NCBI RefSeq assembly: GCF_021404465.1
Contig: NZ_JABFTT010000003.1
Span: forward strand, 124,001 to 188,000
Length of the DNA stretch: 64,000 nucleotides
Reading direction: 5' to 3'
Source: Billgrantia zhangzhouensis
GTDB taxonomy: Bacteria; Pseudomonadota; Gammaproteobacteria; Pseudomonadales; Halomonadaceae
Made by a program: the position numbers and the translations under genes. Shown piece after piece: positions 44,129 through 54,660 of this stretch. The stretch's first letter is position 1, and every line of letters begins with the position of its first letter. The notes beneath the pieces are model-generated. The model had not been told where the DNA came from and did not search any database. It saw only the letters and a list, made by a program, of their open reading frames with translations.

Positions 44129-45055
44129 ATGTCTGATTTCACTATTGGCCTGGTAGGGGTGGGCAAGATCGTTCGCGATCAGCATCTTCCGGCCCTGGCC
44201 AAGAGCCGCGATTTTCACTTGGTCGCGACGGCGGATCCTCACGCCCACCACGACTCGGTGCCCGGCTACGCTGCATTGGGCGAGATGCTCGAGGCGCATC
44301 CCGAGCTAAAAGCCGTGGCAATCTGCACGCCGACTCACCTGCGCTACTCGCAGGCGCGTATCGCGCTGGAGCAGGGCAGGAGCGTACTGCTGGAGAAGCC
44401 GCCTGGGGCGACCCTGAGCGAGGTCGAGGATCTGATCGAACTGGCCGAGCGCCAGGGCTGCACCCTGTTCGCGGCCTGGCACTCGCGCTTCGCCCCGGCC
44501 GTGGCGCAGGCCCGCGAGTGGCTGAGGGTGCGGCGCATAGAGCGGGTCGAGATCGACTGGCGGGAAGACGTCCGGGTATGGCATCCCGGTCAGGCCTGGA
44601 TCTGGGAGCCGGCTGGCATGGGGGTGTTCGACCCCAGCATCAACGCGCTGTCGATTGCCACCGAGATATTGCCGCGCGCCTTTTTCCTGCGCGATGCGCG
44701 GCTGTGGGTGCCGAGCAACTGCCAGGCCCCCATCGCCGCAGCGCTGACCTTCAGCGATACCGAGGGCACGCCGATCGTGGCCGACTTCGATTTTCGCCAG
44801 CCGAACCCGCCGATCTGGAGCATTCACGTCGAGACCGACGCGGGACGGCTCAGCCTGCTGCAGGGAGGCTGTCGGTTGGAACTCGATGGTCATTGCCTGC
44901 TCGACGCCGAGGAGCATGAATACCCGGGACTCTATGCCCGATTCGCCGAGCTGATCCGGGATCAACAAAGCGATGTGGACCTTGCGCCTCTGCGGCATGT
45001 GGCGGATGCCTGCCTCGCCGCCTGGCGCGAGCCGACGGAGCCCTTCATCGAATGA
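44129..45055 (+). CDS. L-arabinose 1-dehydrogenase / D-galactose 1-dehydrogenase (Gfo/Idh/MocA)
   Basis: This 308-residue protein closely follows Azospirillum AraA as I remember it: VGVGKIVRDQHLPAL, LEKPPGATLSEVE, FAAWHSRFAPAV, VEIDWREDVRVWHPGQAWIW and GVFDPSINALSIATEILPR. It oxidises the C1 of L-arabinose (and D-galactose) with NAD(P) to the lactone in the cytosol, the first step of the oxidative pathway. The ATG at 44129 has AAGG upstream; the earlier ATG at 44105 does not. It converges with the LysR gene with one base between stops. Confidence 0.92.
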   Translation: MSDFTIGLVGVGKIVRDQHLPALAKSRDFHLVATADPHAHHDSVPGYAALGEMLEAHPELKAVAICTPTHLRYSQARIALEQGRSVLLEKPPGATLSEVEDLIELAERQGCTLFAAWHSRFAPAVAQAREWLRVRRIERVEIDWREDVRVWHPGQAWIWEPAGMGVFDPSINALSIATEILPRAFFLRDARLWVPSNCQAPIAAALTFSDTEGTPIVADFDFRQPNPPIWSIHVETDAGRLSLLQGGCRLELDGHCLLDAEEHEYPGLYARFAELIRDQQSDVDLAPLRHVADACLAAWREPTEPFIE

Positions 45056-45056
45056 G

Positions 45057-46013
45057 CTAAAGCAGTCCTTGCTGGCGCTGGTGGGCGACCAACTCCCGTA
45101 CCATGCCCATCAGCGTCGCTGCCCCAGGGGAGGGGCGGCGACGCCTCAGGCTGACCAGGCCGAATGGCTGCACACTGAGCCGTTGATGGAAGGGCAGGAT
45201 GCGAAAGCGCGTCGGGGCGCACAGCAGCTCGGCCACCTGGCGTGTGGTGGCGGTGATCGTATCCGAGCGGTCGATCAGCGCCAGCGCCACCAGTATGTCG
45301 GTGGTATCGACGATCTGCGCCGGGGGTTCGATGGCGTGATAGAGAAACAGCGCGTCGACACGCTGGCGCATCAGCGCCCCTTGCGGCTGTAGCGCCCACG
45401 GGTAGGCGGCCATTGCCTCCAGCGTAAGCGGCTCGGCCCCCGACAGGGGGTGACCCTCGCGGCACACGAAGCAGATCTCCTCCTCGCCGATTTCCTCGAA
45501 CACGAATGGGTCGGTCGAGAACCCGGCCGGTATCCGGGTAATGGCGAAATCCAGCTCACCTTCCAGCAGCCTCGGCACGAGCCGCTTGCTGACGTCGACC
45601 TCGACGCTGACCTTGAGCCTGGGGTGGCTACGGTGTACCCGTTCGATGGCGCTGGCCAGCAGGGTCACCGCCGGCGCCATCACCGTGCCGATAGCCACCT
45701 TGCCCGCGTTGCCCTCGAACAGGGCGTTCAACTCCTCGCCGGTGTTGTGAAGCTCGGAGAGCATGGCCTGCGCGTGCCGTACCAGCACCTCCCCATACCA
45801 GTTCGGTTCCAGACCGCGTGGGTGGCGGTCGAAAAGCCTGACCCTAAGTTGGGTCTCGATATCGCCTAGCAGCTTCGAGGCCGCCGGTTGGCTGATGCCC
45901 AACTGGGCAGCCGCGCGATGCAGGTTGCGCTGCTCGTCCAGGGCCAGAAAGAGCTGCAGATGGCGCAACTTTAGTCGTGCCTGCAGGAACCAGTCGTCAT
46001 CCAGCGTGCGCAT
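45057..46013 (-). CDS. LysR family regulator of arabinose/galactose uptake (GbpR-like)
   Basis: This 318-residue protein has an N-terminal helix-turn-helix (RHLQLFLALDEQRNLHRAAA, then LGISQPAASKLLGDIE) and a LysR effector domain. It resembles GbpR, which sits beside the sugar-binding-protein gene chvE in Agrobacterium and responds to L-arabinose and galactose. Here it is divergent from galM-araFGH, with a TGATA-N10-TATCA site between. GGAGAGG precedes the ATG. Regulation of the importer operon by pentose is likely. Confidence 0.9.
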   Translation of the reverse strand: MRTLDDDWFLQARLKLRHLQLFLALDEQRNLHRAAAQLGISQPAASKLLGDIETQLRVRLFDRHPRGLEPNWYGEVLVRHAQAMLSELHNTGEELNALFEGNAGKVAIGTVMAPAVTLLASAIERVHRSHPRLKVSVEVDVSKRLVPRLLEGELDFAITRIPAGFSTDPFVFEEIGEEEICFVCREGHPLSGAEPLTLEAMAAYPWALQPQGALMRQRVDALFLYHAIEPPAQIVDTTDILVALALIDRSDTITATTRQVAELLCAPTRFRILPFHQRLSVQPFGLVSLRRRRPSPGAATLMGMVRELVAHQRQQGLL

Positions 46014-46035
46014 GGTGCCTCTCCGCTTCGCTTAT

Positions 46036-46055
46036 TGATAACAATTTATATATCA
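46036..46055. promoter_or_regulatory. TGATA-N10-TATCA inverted repeat, likely LysR binding site
   Basis: A 20-bp site with 5-bp perfect arms lies 23 bp upstream of the LysR start, in the 157-bp region shared with galM. It has the length and dyad form of LysR-type sites (T-N11-A class) and an AT-rich core. Confidence 0.5.
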
Positions 46056-46170
46056 CTCTTTGGTGGATTTTGTATTGGTTGGTTATGTCAGGTCTATCTA
46101 CTGTAGCGGCTGTATCCGCAACGACTACGTCGCTCCGATAACAACAATTCCAGGATCAAGGAGAAAGATC

Positions 46171-47400
46171 ATGCCACTCACGTACGCCTCGATGCGCAGT
46201 AGCGGTGGGCGCCTGTTGCAGAGCGCAGGCGCCGCCATTTTGATGCTGGGCGTGGCCCAGGCGCATGGCAGTGCCGAGGACATTTCCGATGGTGCGACCG
46301 AGCGCGGCGTCGACAAATCCGTGTTTGGCCAGCTACCCGACGGTCGCCAGGTCGACGTTTACCGCTTTACCAATGCCAACGGCATCGAGATGCGTGTCAC
46401 CAACTACGGCGGCATCATCCTCTCGCTGAAGACCCCGGATATCGAAGGCAAATTCGACGACGTCGTTCTGGGTTTCGATTCGCTGGAAGCCTACCTCTCC
46501 GATGAATACCGTCAGGCCAATCCCTATTTCGGTGCCCTGATAGGGCGCTATGGCAATCGCATCGCAGGCGGCGAGTTCTCACTGGATGGCGAGACCTACA
46601 CCCTGGCGACCAACAATGGCAGCAACCACCTGCACGGCGGGGAGCAGGGCTTCGACAGGGTACTATGGCAGGCCGAACCGTTCGAGAGCGAGGAAGGGGC
46701 CGGCCTGGTTCTGCGCTATACCAGCGAAGACGGCGAGGAAGGTTATCCGGGCAAACTGGAAACCGAGGTGACCTACACCCTGACCGATGCCAATGAATTT
46801 ATCGTCGATTACCAGGCGACGACCGACAAGGCGACGCCGGTCAACCTGACCCAGCACAGTTACTTCAATCTCGCGGGAGAGGGCCGCGGCAGCATTCTCG
46901 ATCATCACCTGACGATCCATGCCGACGCCTTTACCCCGGTGGACGAAACGTTGATCCCCACCGGTGAGATTCGCTCGGTCGAAGGTACGCCCTTCGACTT
47001 TACCCAGGCTACCGCGATCGGCGAGCGCATCGAGCAGGATAACGAGCAACTGACGTTCGGCAAGGGCTACGACCACAACTTCGTGCTCGCCGAGCAGACT
47101 GCGTCTTCCAGTGAGCCTGTGCTGGCCGCCAGGGTGTGGGAACCAGAGAGCGGGCGCCTGCTGGAGATCACCACTACCGAGCCGGGCATCCAGTTCTACT
47201 CGGGTAACTTCCTTGCCGGCGACCTGACGGGCAAGCGGGGCCAAGCCTACGAGCACCGTTCAGGGTTCGCACTGGAGACCCAGCACTACCCCGATTCCCC
47301 CAACCAGGCCGACTTCCCCTCGACGATTCTCGAGCCGGGAGAGACCTATCGCTCACGCACGATCTATCGATTCTCCGTCCAGGAGACTGCGGGCTCGTGA
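46171..47400 (+). CDS. galM: Aldose 1-epimerase (mutarotase), exported form
   Basis: This 409-residue protein is a GalM homologue with an N-terminal signal peptide (about 1-33, hydrophobic AAILMLGVAQAHG). Catalytic-region stretches are GRYGNRIAGGEF, NNGSNHLHGG (His), LTQHSYFNLAG (His) and the late FALETQHYPDSPNQ with the glutamate base. It equilibrates alpha and beta anomers. Export means it acts in the periplasm, preparing the anomer bound by AraF or made available to the importer. GGAG precedes the ATG at 46171. Many acidic residues fit a halophile. It starts the galM-araFGH operon. Confidence 0.92.
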   Translation: MPLTYASMRSSGGRLLQSAGAAILMLGVAQAHGSAEDISDGATERGVDKSVFGQLPDGRQVDVYRFTNANGIEMRVTNYGGIILSLKTPDIEGKFDDVVLGFDSLEAYLSDEYRQANPYFGALIGRYGNRIAGGEFSLDGETYTLATNNGSNHLHGGEQGFDRVLWQAEPFESEEGAGLVLRYTSEDGEEGYPGKLETEVTYTLTDANEFIVDYQATTDKATPVNLTQHSYFNLAGEGRGSILDHHLTIHADAFTPVDETLIPTGEIRSVEGTPFDFTQATAIGERIEQDNEQLTFGKGYDHNFVLAEQTASSSEPVLAARVWEPESGRLLEITTTEPGIQFYSGNFLAGDLTGKRGQAYEHRSGFALETQHYPDSPNQADFPSTILEPGETYRSRTIYRFSVQETAGS

Positions 47401-47451
47401 CGCTGAGTTAGAACGTCAACAACAACATCCGAAGAGACGTAGGAGTACGAC

Positions 47452-48447
47452 ATGTCCATGACAAAGACCTTCACTCGCCTGGCTCTTGGCGCCAGCCTGG
47501 CGCTCGGCACCGTCGGTGCGGCTCAGGCTGCCGATGAGGACGTCCGCATCGGCTTCATCGTCAAGAAGCCCGAACAGGCGTGGTTCATCAACGAGCAGCA
47601 GGCGGCGACGCAAGTCGGCGAGGAACTGGGCTTTCGCGTCGTCCGGCTGGGCGGTGAGGACGGCCAGGGGGTGCTCAGCGCCATCGACAATCTCTACTCA
47701 CAAGGTGCTCAGGGCTTCGTCATCTGCCCGCCGGACGTACGCCTTGGGCCGGCAGTCATGAACCGTGCCAACCAGTACGGCATGAAAGTGATCACGGTCG
47801 ACGATCAGTTCGTGGATGGCAACGGCGAGCCGCTCGAGGGTGTGCCGCACCTGGGCATGTCGGGGTACAAGATCGGTCAGCAGGTCGGCGAGGCGATTGC
47901 CGCTGAAATGGAGGCGCGTGGCTGGGACCCGCAGGAAGTCGCGGCTCTGCGTATCACCAACAATGAGCTGCCTACCGCCAAGGAGCGCACTGACGGTGCC
48001 ACCGATGCGCTGATCGAATGGGGTTTCCCCGCCGAGAACGTCTTCGATGCACCCCAGCAGAATACCGACACCAATAGCGCCTTCTCGGCCGCCTCGCCGG
48101 TCATCTCCCAGCGCGGTAATTTCGAGCACTGGATCATCTACGCCCTCAACGAGGAGAGCGTGTTGGGTGGTGTCCGTGCCACCGAGCAGTACGGTCTTTC
48201 CGCTGACGACGTGATCGGCGTGGGCATCAATGGTTCCGGGGCGGCCTTCGCCGAGTTCTCGCGCAGCAACCCGACGGGGTTCCACGGCACCGTGGCGGTG
48301 AGCTCCACCCAGCATGGGCGCCAGACAGCGGAGAACCTCTACCGCTGGATCGTCGAAGGCGAGGAGCCGCCGGCCAACACCGAAACCTCAGGCACCCTGA
48401 TGACGCGCGACAACTGGCAGGACGTACGCGCCGAACTCGGGCTGTGA
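47452..48447 (+). CDS. araF: L-arabinose ABC transporter substrate-binding protein
   Basis: This 331-residue protein has a signal peptide (about 1-27, ending AQA/ADE) and follows E. coli AraF closely: [69 protein letters not shown]. It binds L-arabinose (and likely D-galactose) in the periplasm. AGGAG lies 6 nt before the ATG. It is 51 nt after galM and followed by araG and araH. Confidence 0.94.
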   Translation: MSMTKTFTRLALGASLALGTVGAAQAADEDVRIGFIVKKPEQAWFINEQQAATQVGEELGFRVVRLGGEDGQGVLSAIDNLYSQGAQGFVICPPDVRLGPAVMNRANQYGMKVITVDDQFVDGNGEPLEGVPHLGMSGYKIGQQVGEAIAAEMEARGWDPQEVAALRITNNELPTAKERTDGATDALIEWGFPAENVFDAPQQNTDTNSAFSAASPVISQRGNFEHWIIYALNEESVLGGVRATEQYGLSADDVIGVGINGSGAAFAEFSRSNPTGFHGTVAVSSTQHGRQTAENLYRWIVEGEEPPANTETSGTLMTRDNWQDVRAELGL

Positions 48448-48479
48448 ACGTGACGGAAGGCGGTGACCGGGAGAGCGGC

Positions 48480-49973
<1,494 letters not shown>

Positions 49974-50017
49974 TTTTCCGAACGATTTTTCGACAAGAGT
50001 CATCTGAGGGACTGCCC

Positions 50018-51028
50018 ATGACCACCCACAAATTCGCTGAGGGAGACGGCGGCACGGCCGCGGCACCCCCGCGCCGCGGGCTGCCCAAGCCCCTGCGCAC
50101 CCTGCTCGACACTTCGGGGCTGATCGCCATCTTCGTGATCCTGTTCATTGCCTTGGCGGTATTCATTCCCGGCTTTCTCACCGGGCGCAACATGGTGGGG
50201 CTGCTGCTCTCCATCACCCTGATCGGCACCATCGCCACCACCATGATGATGGTGCTGGCACTGGGCGAGGTCGATCTGTCCGTCGCCTCCATCGTCGCCT
50301 TCGCCGGTGTCGTCGCCGCCGTGGTCACCTCGGCCTCGGGCAGCGTAGTGATCGGCGTGCTCGGCGGCGTGCTTGCCGGGGGCGCGGTAGGGACCTTCAA
50401 CGGCTTCGTGGTGGCCAAGTTCGGCATCAATTCGTTGATCGCCACGCTCGCCGCCATGGAGTTCGTGCGCGGCCTGGCCTACATCACTTCCCGCGGTGAT
50501 GCGGTGATGATCACGGTGCCCGAGTTCTTCGATCTCGGCAGTGCCTCATTCCTCGGCCTGACCCTGCCGGTGTGGACCATGATCGCCTGCTTCGTGATCT
50601 TCGGCGTGCTGCTCAATATGACCGCGTTCGGGCGCAACGTGCTGGCCACCGGCGGCAACGCCGAGGCGGCGGCGTTGGCCGGGGTCAATGTGCGCCGTCT
50701 CAAGATCATCGTCTTCGGCCTGCAGGGCGTGGTGGCCGGCATTGCCGGTGTACTGCTCGCCTCGCGCATGGGGCTCGGCGATCCCAATACCTCGATGGGC
50801 CTGGAGCTTGCCGTCATTTCTGCCTGCGTGCTGGGCGGCGTGGCGCTTTCCGGCGGCGTGGCCACCATCACCGGCGTGCTGGTGGGCGTGCTGATCATGG
50901 GCTGCGTGCAGAACGCCATGGGCCTGCTCAACGTGCCCACCTTTTATCAGTACCTGGTACGCGGCGCGATCCTGCTGTTGGCGGTGATGTTCGATCGCTG
51001 GAAGCAGACCCGACGCCAGCGTGCTTGA
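50018..51028 (+). CDS. araH: L-arabinose ABC transporter permease
   Basis: This 336-residue protein has about ten membrane segments and the family motifs ALGEVDLSVASIVAFAGVV, GINSLIATLAAMEFVRG and CVLGGVALSGGVATITGVL. It is the channel of the AraFGH importer. GAGGG precedes the ATG. It is 44 nt after araG and 24 nt before the dehydratase gene, so import and catabolism share a transcript. Confidence 0.94.
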   Translation: MTTHKFAEGDGGTAAAPPRRGLPKPLRTLLDTSGLIAIFVILFIALAVFIPGFLTGRNMVGLLLSITLIGTIATTMMMVLALGEVDLSVASIVAFAGVVAAVVTSASGSVVIGVLGGVLAGGAVGTFNGFVVAKFGINSLIATLAAMEFVRGLAYITSRGDAVMITVPEFFDLGSASFLGLTLPVWTMIACFVIFGVLLNMTAFGRNVLATGGNAEAAALAGVNVRRLKIIVFGLQGVVAGIAGVLLASRMGLGDPNTSMGLELAVISACVLGGVALSGGVATITGVLVGVLIMGCVQNAMGLLNVPTFYQYLVRGAILLLAVMFDRWKQTRRQRA

Positions 51029-51052
51029 CCCTTCGGTTTCAGGAGACCTCGT

Positions 51053-52798
51053 ATGACCGACCGCAAGCGTCCCTTGCGCAGCGCCCAGTGGTTCGGCACC
51101 GCCGACAAGAACGGCTTCATGTACCGCAGCTGGATGAAGAACCAGGGCATCCCGGACCATGAGTTCAAGGGCAAGCCGATCATCGGCATCTGCAACACCT
51201 GGTCGGAACTTACGCCCTGCAATGCGCACTTCCGCAAGCTGGCCGAGCACGTCAAGAAGGGAGTGCTCGAAGCGGGGGGCTACCCGGTGGAGTTCCCGGT
51301 GTTCTCCAACGGCGAGTCACTGCTGCGGCCCACGGCGATGTTCACCCGCAACCTGGCGAGCATGGACGTGGAGGAGTCGATTCGCGGCAATCCGTTGGAT
51401 GCGGTGGTACTGCTGGTGGGCTGCGACAAGACCACGCCGGCGCTGTTGATGGGCGCGGCGAGCTGCGACATTCCGGCCATCGTGGTGACCGGCGGGCCGA
51501 TGCTCAACGGCAAGCACGAGGGCAAGGACATCGGTTCGGGCACCGTGGTCTGGCAACTCTCCGAGCAGGTCAAGGCGGGCAAGATCTCGATTCACGACTT
51601 CATGGCCGCCGAGGCCGGCATGTCGCGCTCGGCGGGCACCTGCAACACCATGGGCACGGCCTCGACCATGGCCTGCATGGCCGAGTCGCTGGGCACCTCG
51701 CTGCCGCACAACGCGGCAATCCCCGCGGTGGATTCCCGGCGCTACGTGCTGGCGCACCTCTCCGGCAATCGCATCGTCGAGATGGTGGAGGAGGATTTGC
51801 GCCTGTCGAAGATCCTGACCAAGCAGGCCTTCGAGAACGCCATCCGCACCAACGCCGCGATCGGTGGCTCGACCAACGCCGTGATTCACCTCAAGGCGAT
51901 TGCCGGGCGCATCGGCGTTGAACTCGACCTCGACGACTGGAGCCGCGTCGGTCGCGGCACGCCGACCATCGTCGACCTGCAGCCCTCGGGGCGTTTCCTG
52001 ATGGAGGAGTTCTATTACGCCGGCGGCCTGCCCGCGGTGCTGCGCCGGCTGGGCGAGGCCGACCGCTTGCCGCACAAGGAGGCGCTGACGGTCAACGGCA
52101 GGACCCTGTGGGACAACGTCAAGGAAGCGCCGCTCTACAACGACGAGGTGATTCGCCCGCTGGATAAACCCCTGCGCGAGGACGGCGGCATGTGCGTGCT
52201 GCGCGGCAACCTGGCACCGCGCGGGGCGGTGCTCAAGCCCTCGGCGGCGAGCCCCGAGCTGATGACCCATCGCGGCAGGGCGGTGGTGTTCGAAGACTTC
52301 GACGACTACAAGGCGCGCATCAACGATCCCGCTCTCGAGGTCGATGCCAGCAGCGTACTGGTGATGAAGAACTGTGGGCCGCGCGGCTATCACGGCATGG
52401 CCGAGGTCGGCAACATGGGCCTTCCCGCCAAACTGCTGGAGCAGGGCGTGACCGACATGGTGCGCATCTCCGATGCACGCATGAGCGGCACCGCCTATGG
52501 CACCGTGGTTTTACACGTGGCGCCGGAGTCCGCCGCCGCCGGGCCGCTTGCCGCGGTGCGCAGTGGCGACTGGATCGAACTTGACTGTGACGCCGGCAAG
52601 CTGCACCTGGATATCGGCGACGCCGAGCTCGAGGCGCGTCTGGCCGAGAGCGATCCCACTGCCGCGTCGCGCCGTATCGCCAGCGATGGCGGCTATCGCC
52701 AGCTCTACATAGAGCGGGTACTGCAGGCCGACGAGGGCTGCGACTTCGATTTTCTGGTCGGGTGTCGCGGTGCCGAGGTGCCGAGGCATTCGCATTGA
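51053..52798 (+). CDS. L-arabinonate dehydratase (IlvD/Edd family, Fe-S)
   Basis: This 581-residue member of the IlvD/Edd family has cluster cysteines at C56 (TPCNAHF), C124 (GCDKTTPA) and C197 (AGTCNTMG), each exactly three residues before the positions known in Rhizobium arabinonate dehydratase (C59, C127, C200), plus the C-terminal SDARMSGTAYGT. It dehydrates L-arabinonate to L-2-keto-3-deoxyarabonate; related sugar acids such as D-fuconate and D-galactonate may also serve. AGGAGA precedes the ATG. The lactonase start is 23 nt past its stop. D-xylonate activity is possible but length and context favour arabinonate. Confidence 0.9.
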   Translation: MTDRKRPLRSAQWFGTADKNGFMYRSWMKNQGIPDHEFKGKPIIGICNTWSELTPCNAHFRKLAEHVKKGVLEAGGYPVEFPVFSNGESLLRPTAMFTRNLASMDVEESIRGNPLDAVVLLVGCDKTTPALLMGAASCDIPAIVVTGGPMLNGKHEGKDIGSGTVVWQLSEQVKAGKISIHDFMAAEAGMSRSAGTCNTMGTASTMACMAESLGTSLPHNAAIPAVDSRRYVLAHLSGNRIVEMVEEDLRLSKILTKQAFENAIRTNAAIGGSTNAVIHLKAIAGRIGVELDLDDWSRVGRGTPTIVDLQPSGRFLMEEFYYAGGLPAVLRRLGEADRLPHKEALTVNGRTLWDNVKEAPLYNDEVIRPLDKPLREDGGMCVLRGNLAPRGAVLKPSAASPELMTHRGRAVVFEDFDDYKARINDPALEVDASSVLVMKNCGPRGYHGMAEVGNMGLPAKLLEQGVTDMVRISDARMSGTAYGTVVLHVAPESAAAGPLAAVRSGDWIELDCDAGKLHLDIGDAELEARLAESDPTAASRRIASDGGYRQLYIERVLQADEGCDFDFLVGCRGAEVPRHSH

Positions 52799-52821
52799 AC
52801 CGGCTGGGAGGAGAGCGACGT

Positions 52822-53712
52822 ATGGTCGACGGTTCGATGATCCAGTGCGTATGGCGGGGCAGGGCGCAACTGGGCGAAGGCCCGCTCTGGTGTGCCGAGC
52901 GGGGGGAAGCCGGTCAACTGCTGTTCGTCGACATTCTGGGACGCACCCTGCATGTACACGATTTCGCCAGCGGCAGGACCCGCAGCTGGCCGCTGGATGA
53001 GGCGTGCTGCTGGCTGGCACCGCGGGCCGACGGTGACGGCTTCATTGCCGGGCTCGCCTCACGGCTGGTGCACCTGCGTCTCGACGAGAATGGGCCGCGT
53101 ATCGTCGACGCCTGGGCCACGCCCGAAGAGCCGGCGGGCAACCGCTTCAACGACGCGGCGGTGGACGCCCAGGGGCGTCTCTGGTTCGGTTCGATGCGTG
53201 AGAACGAGAAAGAGAGTGGCGAGCCGGGCCAAGGAGCCTTCTATCGCCTCGACGCCGCTGGTCTGCGCCGGGTTGACCATGGCTACGGCGTCGCCAATGG
53301 CCCCGCCATCAGCCCCGACGGCAGGACGCTCTATCACAGCGACACGGTGGCCGGCATCGTCTACGCCTTCGATCTCTCGCTGGAAGGGGGGCTTTCCGGC
53401 AAGCGCGAGCACCTGCGCTTCCATGGTGCCCAAGGCTATCCGGATGGCATGACCTGCGACGTTGAGGGTGGCCTCTGGGTCGCTCATTGGGGCGGCGGGC
53501 GAGTCAGCCGCTTCCTGCCTGACGGCACGCTGGACGAGACCCTGATCCTGCCTGCCTCGCGGGTCACATCCTGCGCCTTTGGCGGCCCCGAGCTGGACCA
53601 GCTCTATATCACCACCGCGGCCGATGGCCGTGAACAGGAGGCGCTGGCGGGTAGTCTGTTTCGCGTGGCTCCCGGGATTCGGGGTCTCTCATCGCCGATG
53701 TTTGCTGCCTAG
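52822..53712 (+). CDS. SMP-30/gluconolactonase family sugar lactonase (arabinolactonase)
   Basis: This 296-residue beta-propeller protein has the SMP-30 residues in place: metal ligands E19 (LGEGPLW), N159 (VANGPAISPDG) and D208 (GYPDGMTCD), and N110 (NRFND) near the substrate. It hydrolyses the aldonolactone made by arabinose (or xylose) dehydrogenase. The ATG at 52822 has GGAGGAG upstream; the earlier in-frame ATG lies in the dehydratase gene. Its TAG stop overlaps the stop of the convergent GntR gene in the shared palindrome CTAG (53709-53712). Confidence 0.9.
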   Translation: MVDGSMIQCVWRGRAQLGEGPLWCAERGEAGQLLFVDILGRTLHVHDFASGRTRSWPLDEACCWLAPRADGDGFIAGLASRLVHLRLDENGPRIVDAWATPEEPAGNRFNDAAVDAQGRLWFGSMRENEKESGEPGQGAFYRLDAAGLRRVDHGYGVANGPAISPDGRTLYHSDTVAGIVYAFDLSLEGGLSGKREHLRFHGAQGYPDGMTCDVEGGLWVAHWGGGRVSRFLPDGTLDETLILPASRVTSCAFGGPELDQLYITTAADGREQEALAGSLFRVAPGIRGLSSPMFAA

Positions 53713-54473
53713 TCGGGGGCGAGCCAACTCCCCAACGTCCCATCCCCCGGCTCGATGCCCAGCGCGTCGGCCGTATCCTGCAGCACGTCTCGCGCGGCCT
53801 GGAAGGCCTCGCGAGGCTTCCGGGCGCGGATTGCCTCCATCACCAGGCGATGACGTTCGAAGCTCGCCTCGGGGTCGGCGGTGCTGTCGTTCGAGGTTTC
53901 CACCAGCATGTGAATCGAGGGACGCAGGATATGCGAGAGCTGGGCCCAGACGATGTTGTGGCTGGCCTTGAAGATGGCCACGTGGAAGGCGACGTCATGA
54001 TCACTGTAGCGCTGCCGCTCCTCGGCACTCTCGGCGTGCAGGTAGCGGTTCATGCCTTCCAGCGCCTCCTCGATGGCGACCAGATCGAGGGCCTTGGCGC
54101 GGCGTGCCGCCGTCATCGCCACATAGGGTTCGACGTCCAGGCGGAAGGCCAGTATCTCGCGCTGGATGCGCGGGTTGGGCGAGGCATAGCGGGTCATCCA
54201 TTCGGTCACTGACGGGTCGAGGATGTTCCACTCCTCATAGTCGCGCACCTTGGAACCGTGGCCGGAGATTCGCGCGATGATGCCGACATCGACCAATTGA
54301 CGCAGGTCGCTTCTCACCGCCGAGCGGTTGATGGCGAACTGCTGGCAGAGGTCAATCTCCTTGGGGACGAAGTCGCCGGGCTGATAGCGCCCGGAAAAGA
54401 TGGCTTCGGCGAGATACTCCGCCACGCTGGGCCGGACAGGTTTGGTGGGGCGCTTGGGTGGCGTCGCAGTCAT
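53709..54473 (-). CDS. GntR family regulator (FadR/FCD subfamily) of the pentose genes
   Basis: This 254-residue protein has a winged helix (KEIDLCQQFAINRSAVRSDLRQL) and an FCD domain (SDHDVAFHVAIFKASHN; later the histidine in FERHRLVMEAI) with metal-binding histidines. The ATG at 54473 is 38 bp from the perfect palindrome TATGTTCAACATA, probably its own operator. A near copy of that site precedes the orphan dctP/araD1/KGSADH-A operon, so this protein may coordinate both loci. The ligand is likely a pentonate or 2-keto-3-deoxypentonate (inference). Confidence 0.9.
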   Translation of the reverse strand: MTATPPKRPTKPVRPSVAEYLAEAIFSGRYQPGDFVPKEIDLCQQFAINRSAVRSDLRQLVDVGIIARISGHGSKVRDYEEWNILDPSVTEWMTRYASPNPRIQREILAFRLDVEPYVAMTAARRAKALDLVAIEEALEGMNRYLHAESAEERQRYSDHDVAFHVAIFKASHNIVWAQLSHILRPSIHMLVETSNDSTADPEASFERHRLVMEAIRARKPREAFQAARDVLQDTADALGIEPGDGTLGSWLAPD

Positions 54474-54511
54474 GGCAGCTCATGTCGATGATTTTGCCGC
54501 CTAAAGTGTCA

Positions 54512-54524
54512 TATGTTCAACATA
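54512..54524. promoter_or_regulatory. Perfect 13-bp palindrome TATGTTCAACATA, GntR operator
   Basis: TATGTT-C-AACATA is a perfect inverted repeat 38 bp upstream of the GntR start. Form and length fit FadR-type GntR operators. A one-mismatch copy occurs at 43014-43026, and a half-site TATGTTGA at 57497-57504 lies in front of KGSADH copy B. Confidence 0.65.
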
Positions 54525-54542
54525 CTCGCAATACTGCCTAGG

Positions 54543-54579
54543 TCGCAACGACAGGGCACGAAATGCGCCCTGTCGTTGC
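54543..54579 (-). terminator. Strong hairpin downstream of xylX
   Basis: A perfect 14-bp stem (CGCAACGACAGGGC and its complement) with a 9-nt loop lies about 78 bp past the xylX stop on the minus-strand transcript. A short AT-rich run is absent on one side and weak on the other, so it is called as terminator from stem strength and position between xylX and the GntR promoter. Confidence 0.6.
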
Positions 54580-54601
54580 GTCGGTTCTCATCGGACGAGG
54601 C

Positions 54602-54660
54602 CTAGGCTTCGTCTGAAAAGTCGGCGAGCGAAGGCCAGACACTTTCCGGACGAAGCCTAG
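54602..54660. mobile_element. 51-bp miniature inverted-repeat element with CTAG target duplication
   Basis: GCTTCGTC at 54606-54613 and GACGAAGC at 54649-54656 are perfect terminal repeats; the arms continue imperfectly (TGAAAAGT against CGGAAAGT). The element is flanked by CTAG at 54602-54605 and 54657-54660, as in target duplications of IS5-group transposons. There is no coding content, so this looks like a MITE or fused transposon ends. The right CTAG supplies the TAG stop of xylX, so the insertion sits exactly at the gene end without disrupting it. A further partial GACGAGGCCTAGG copy abuts the left end. Confidence 0.5.
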
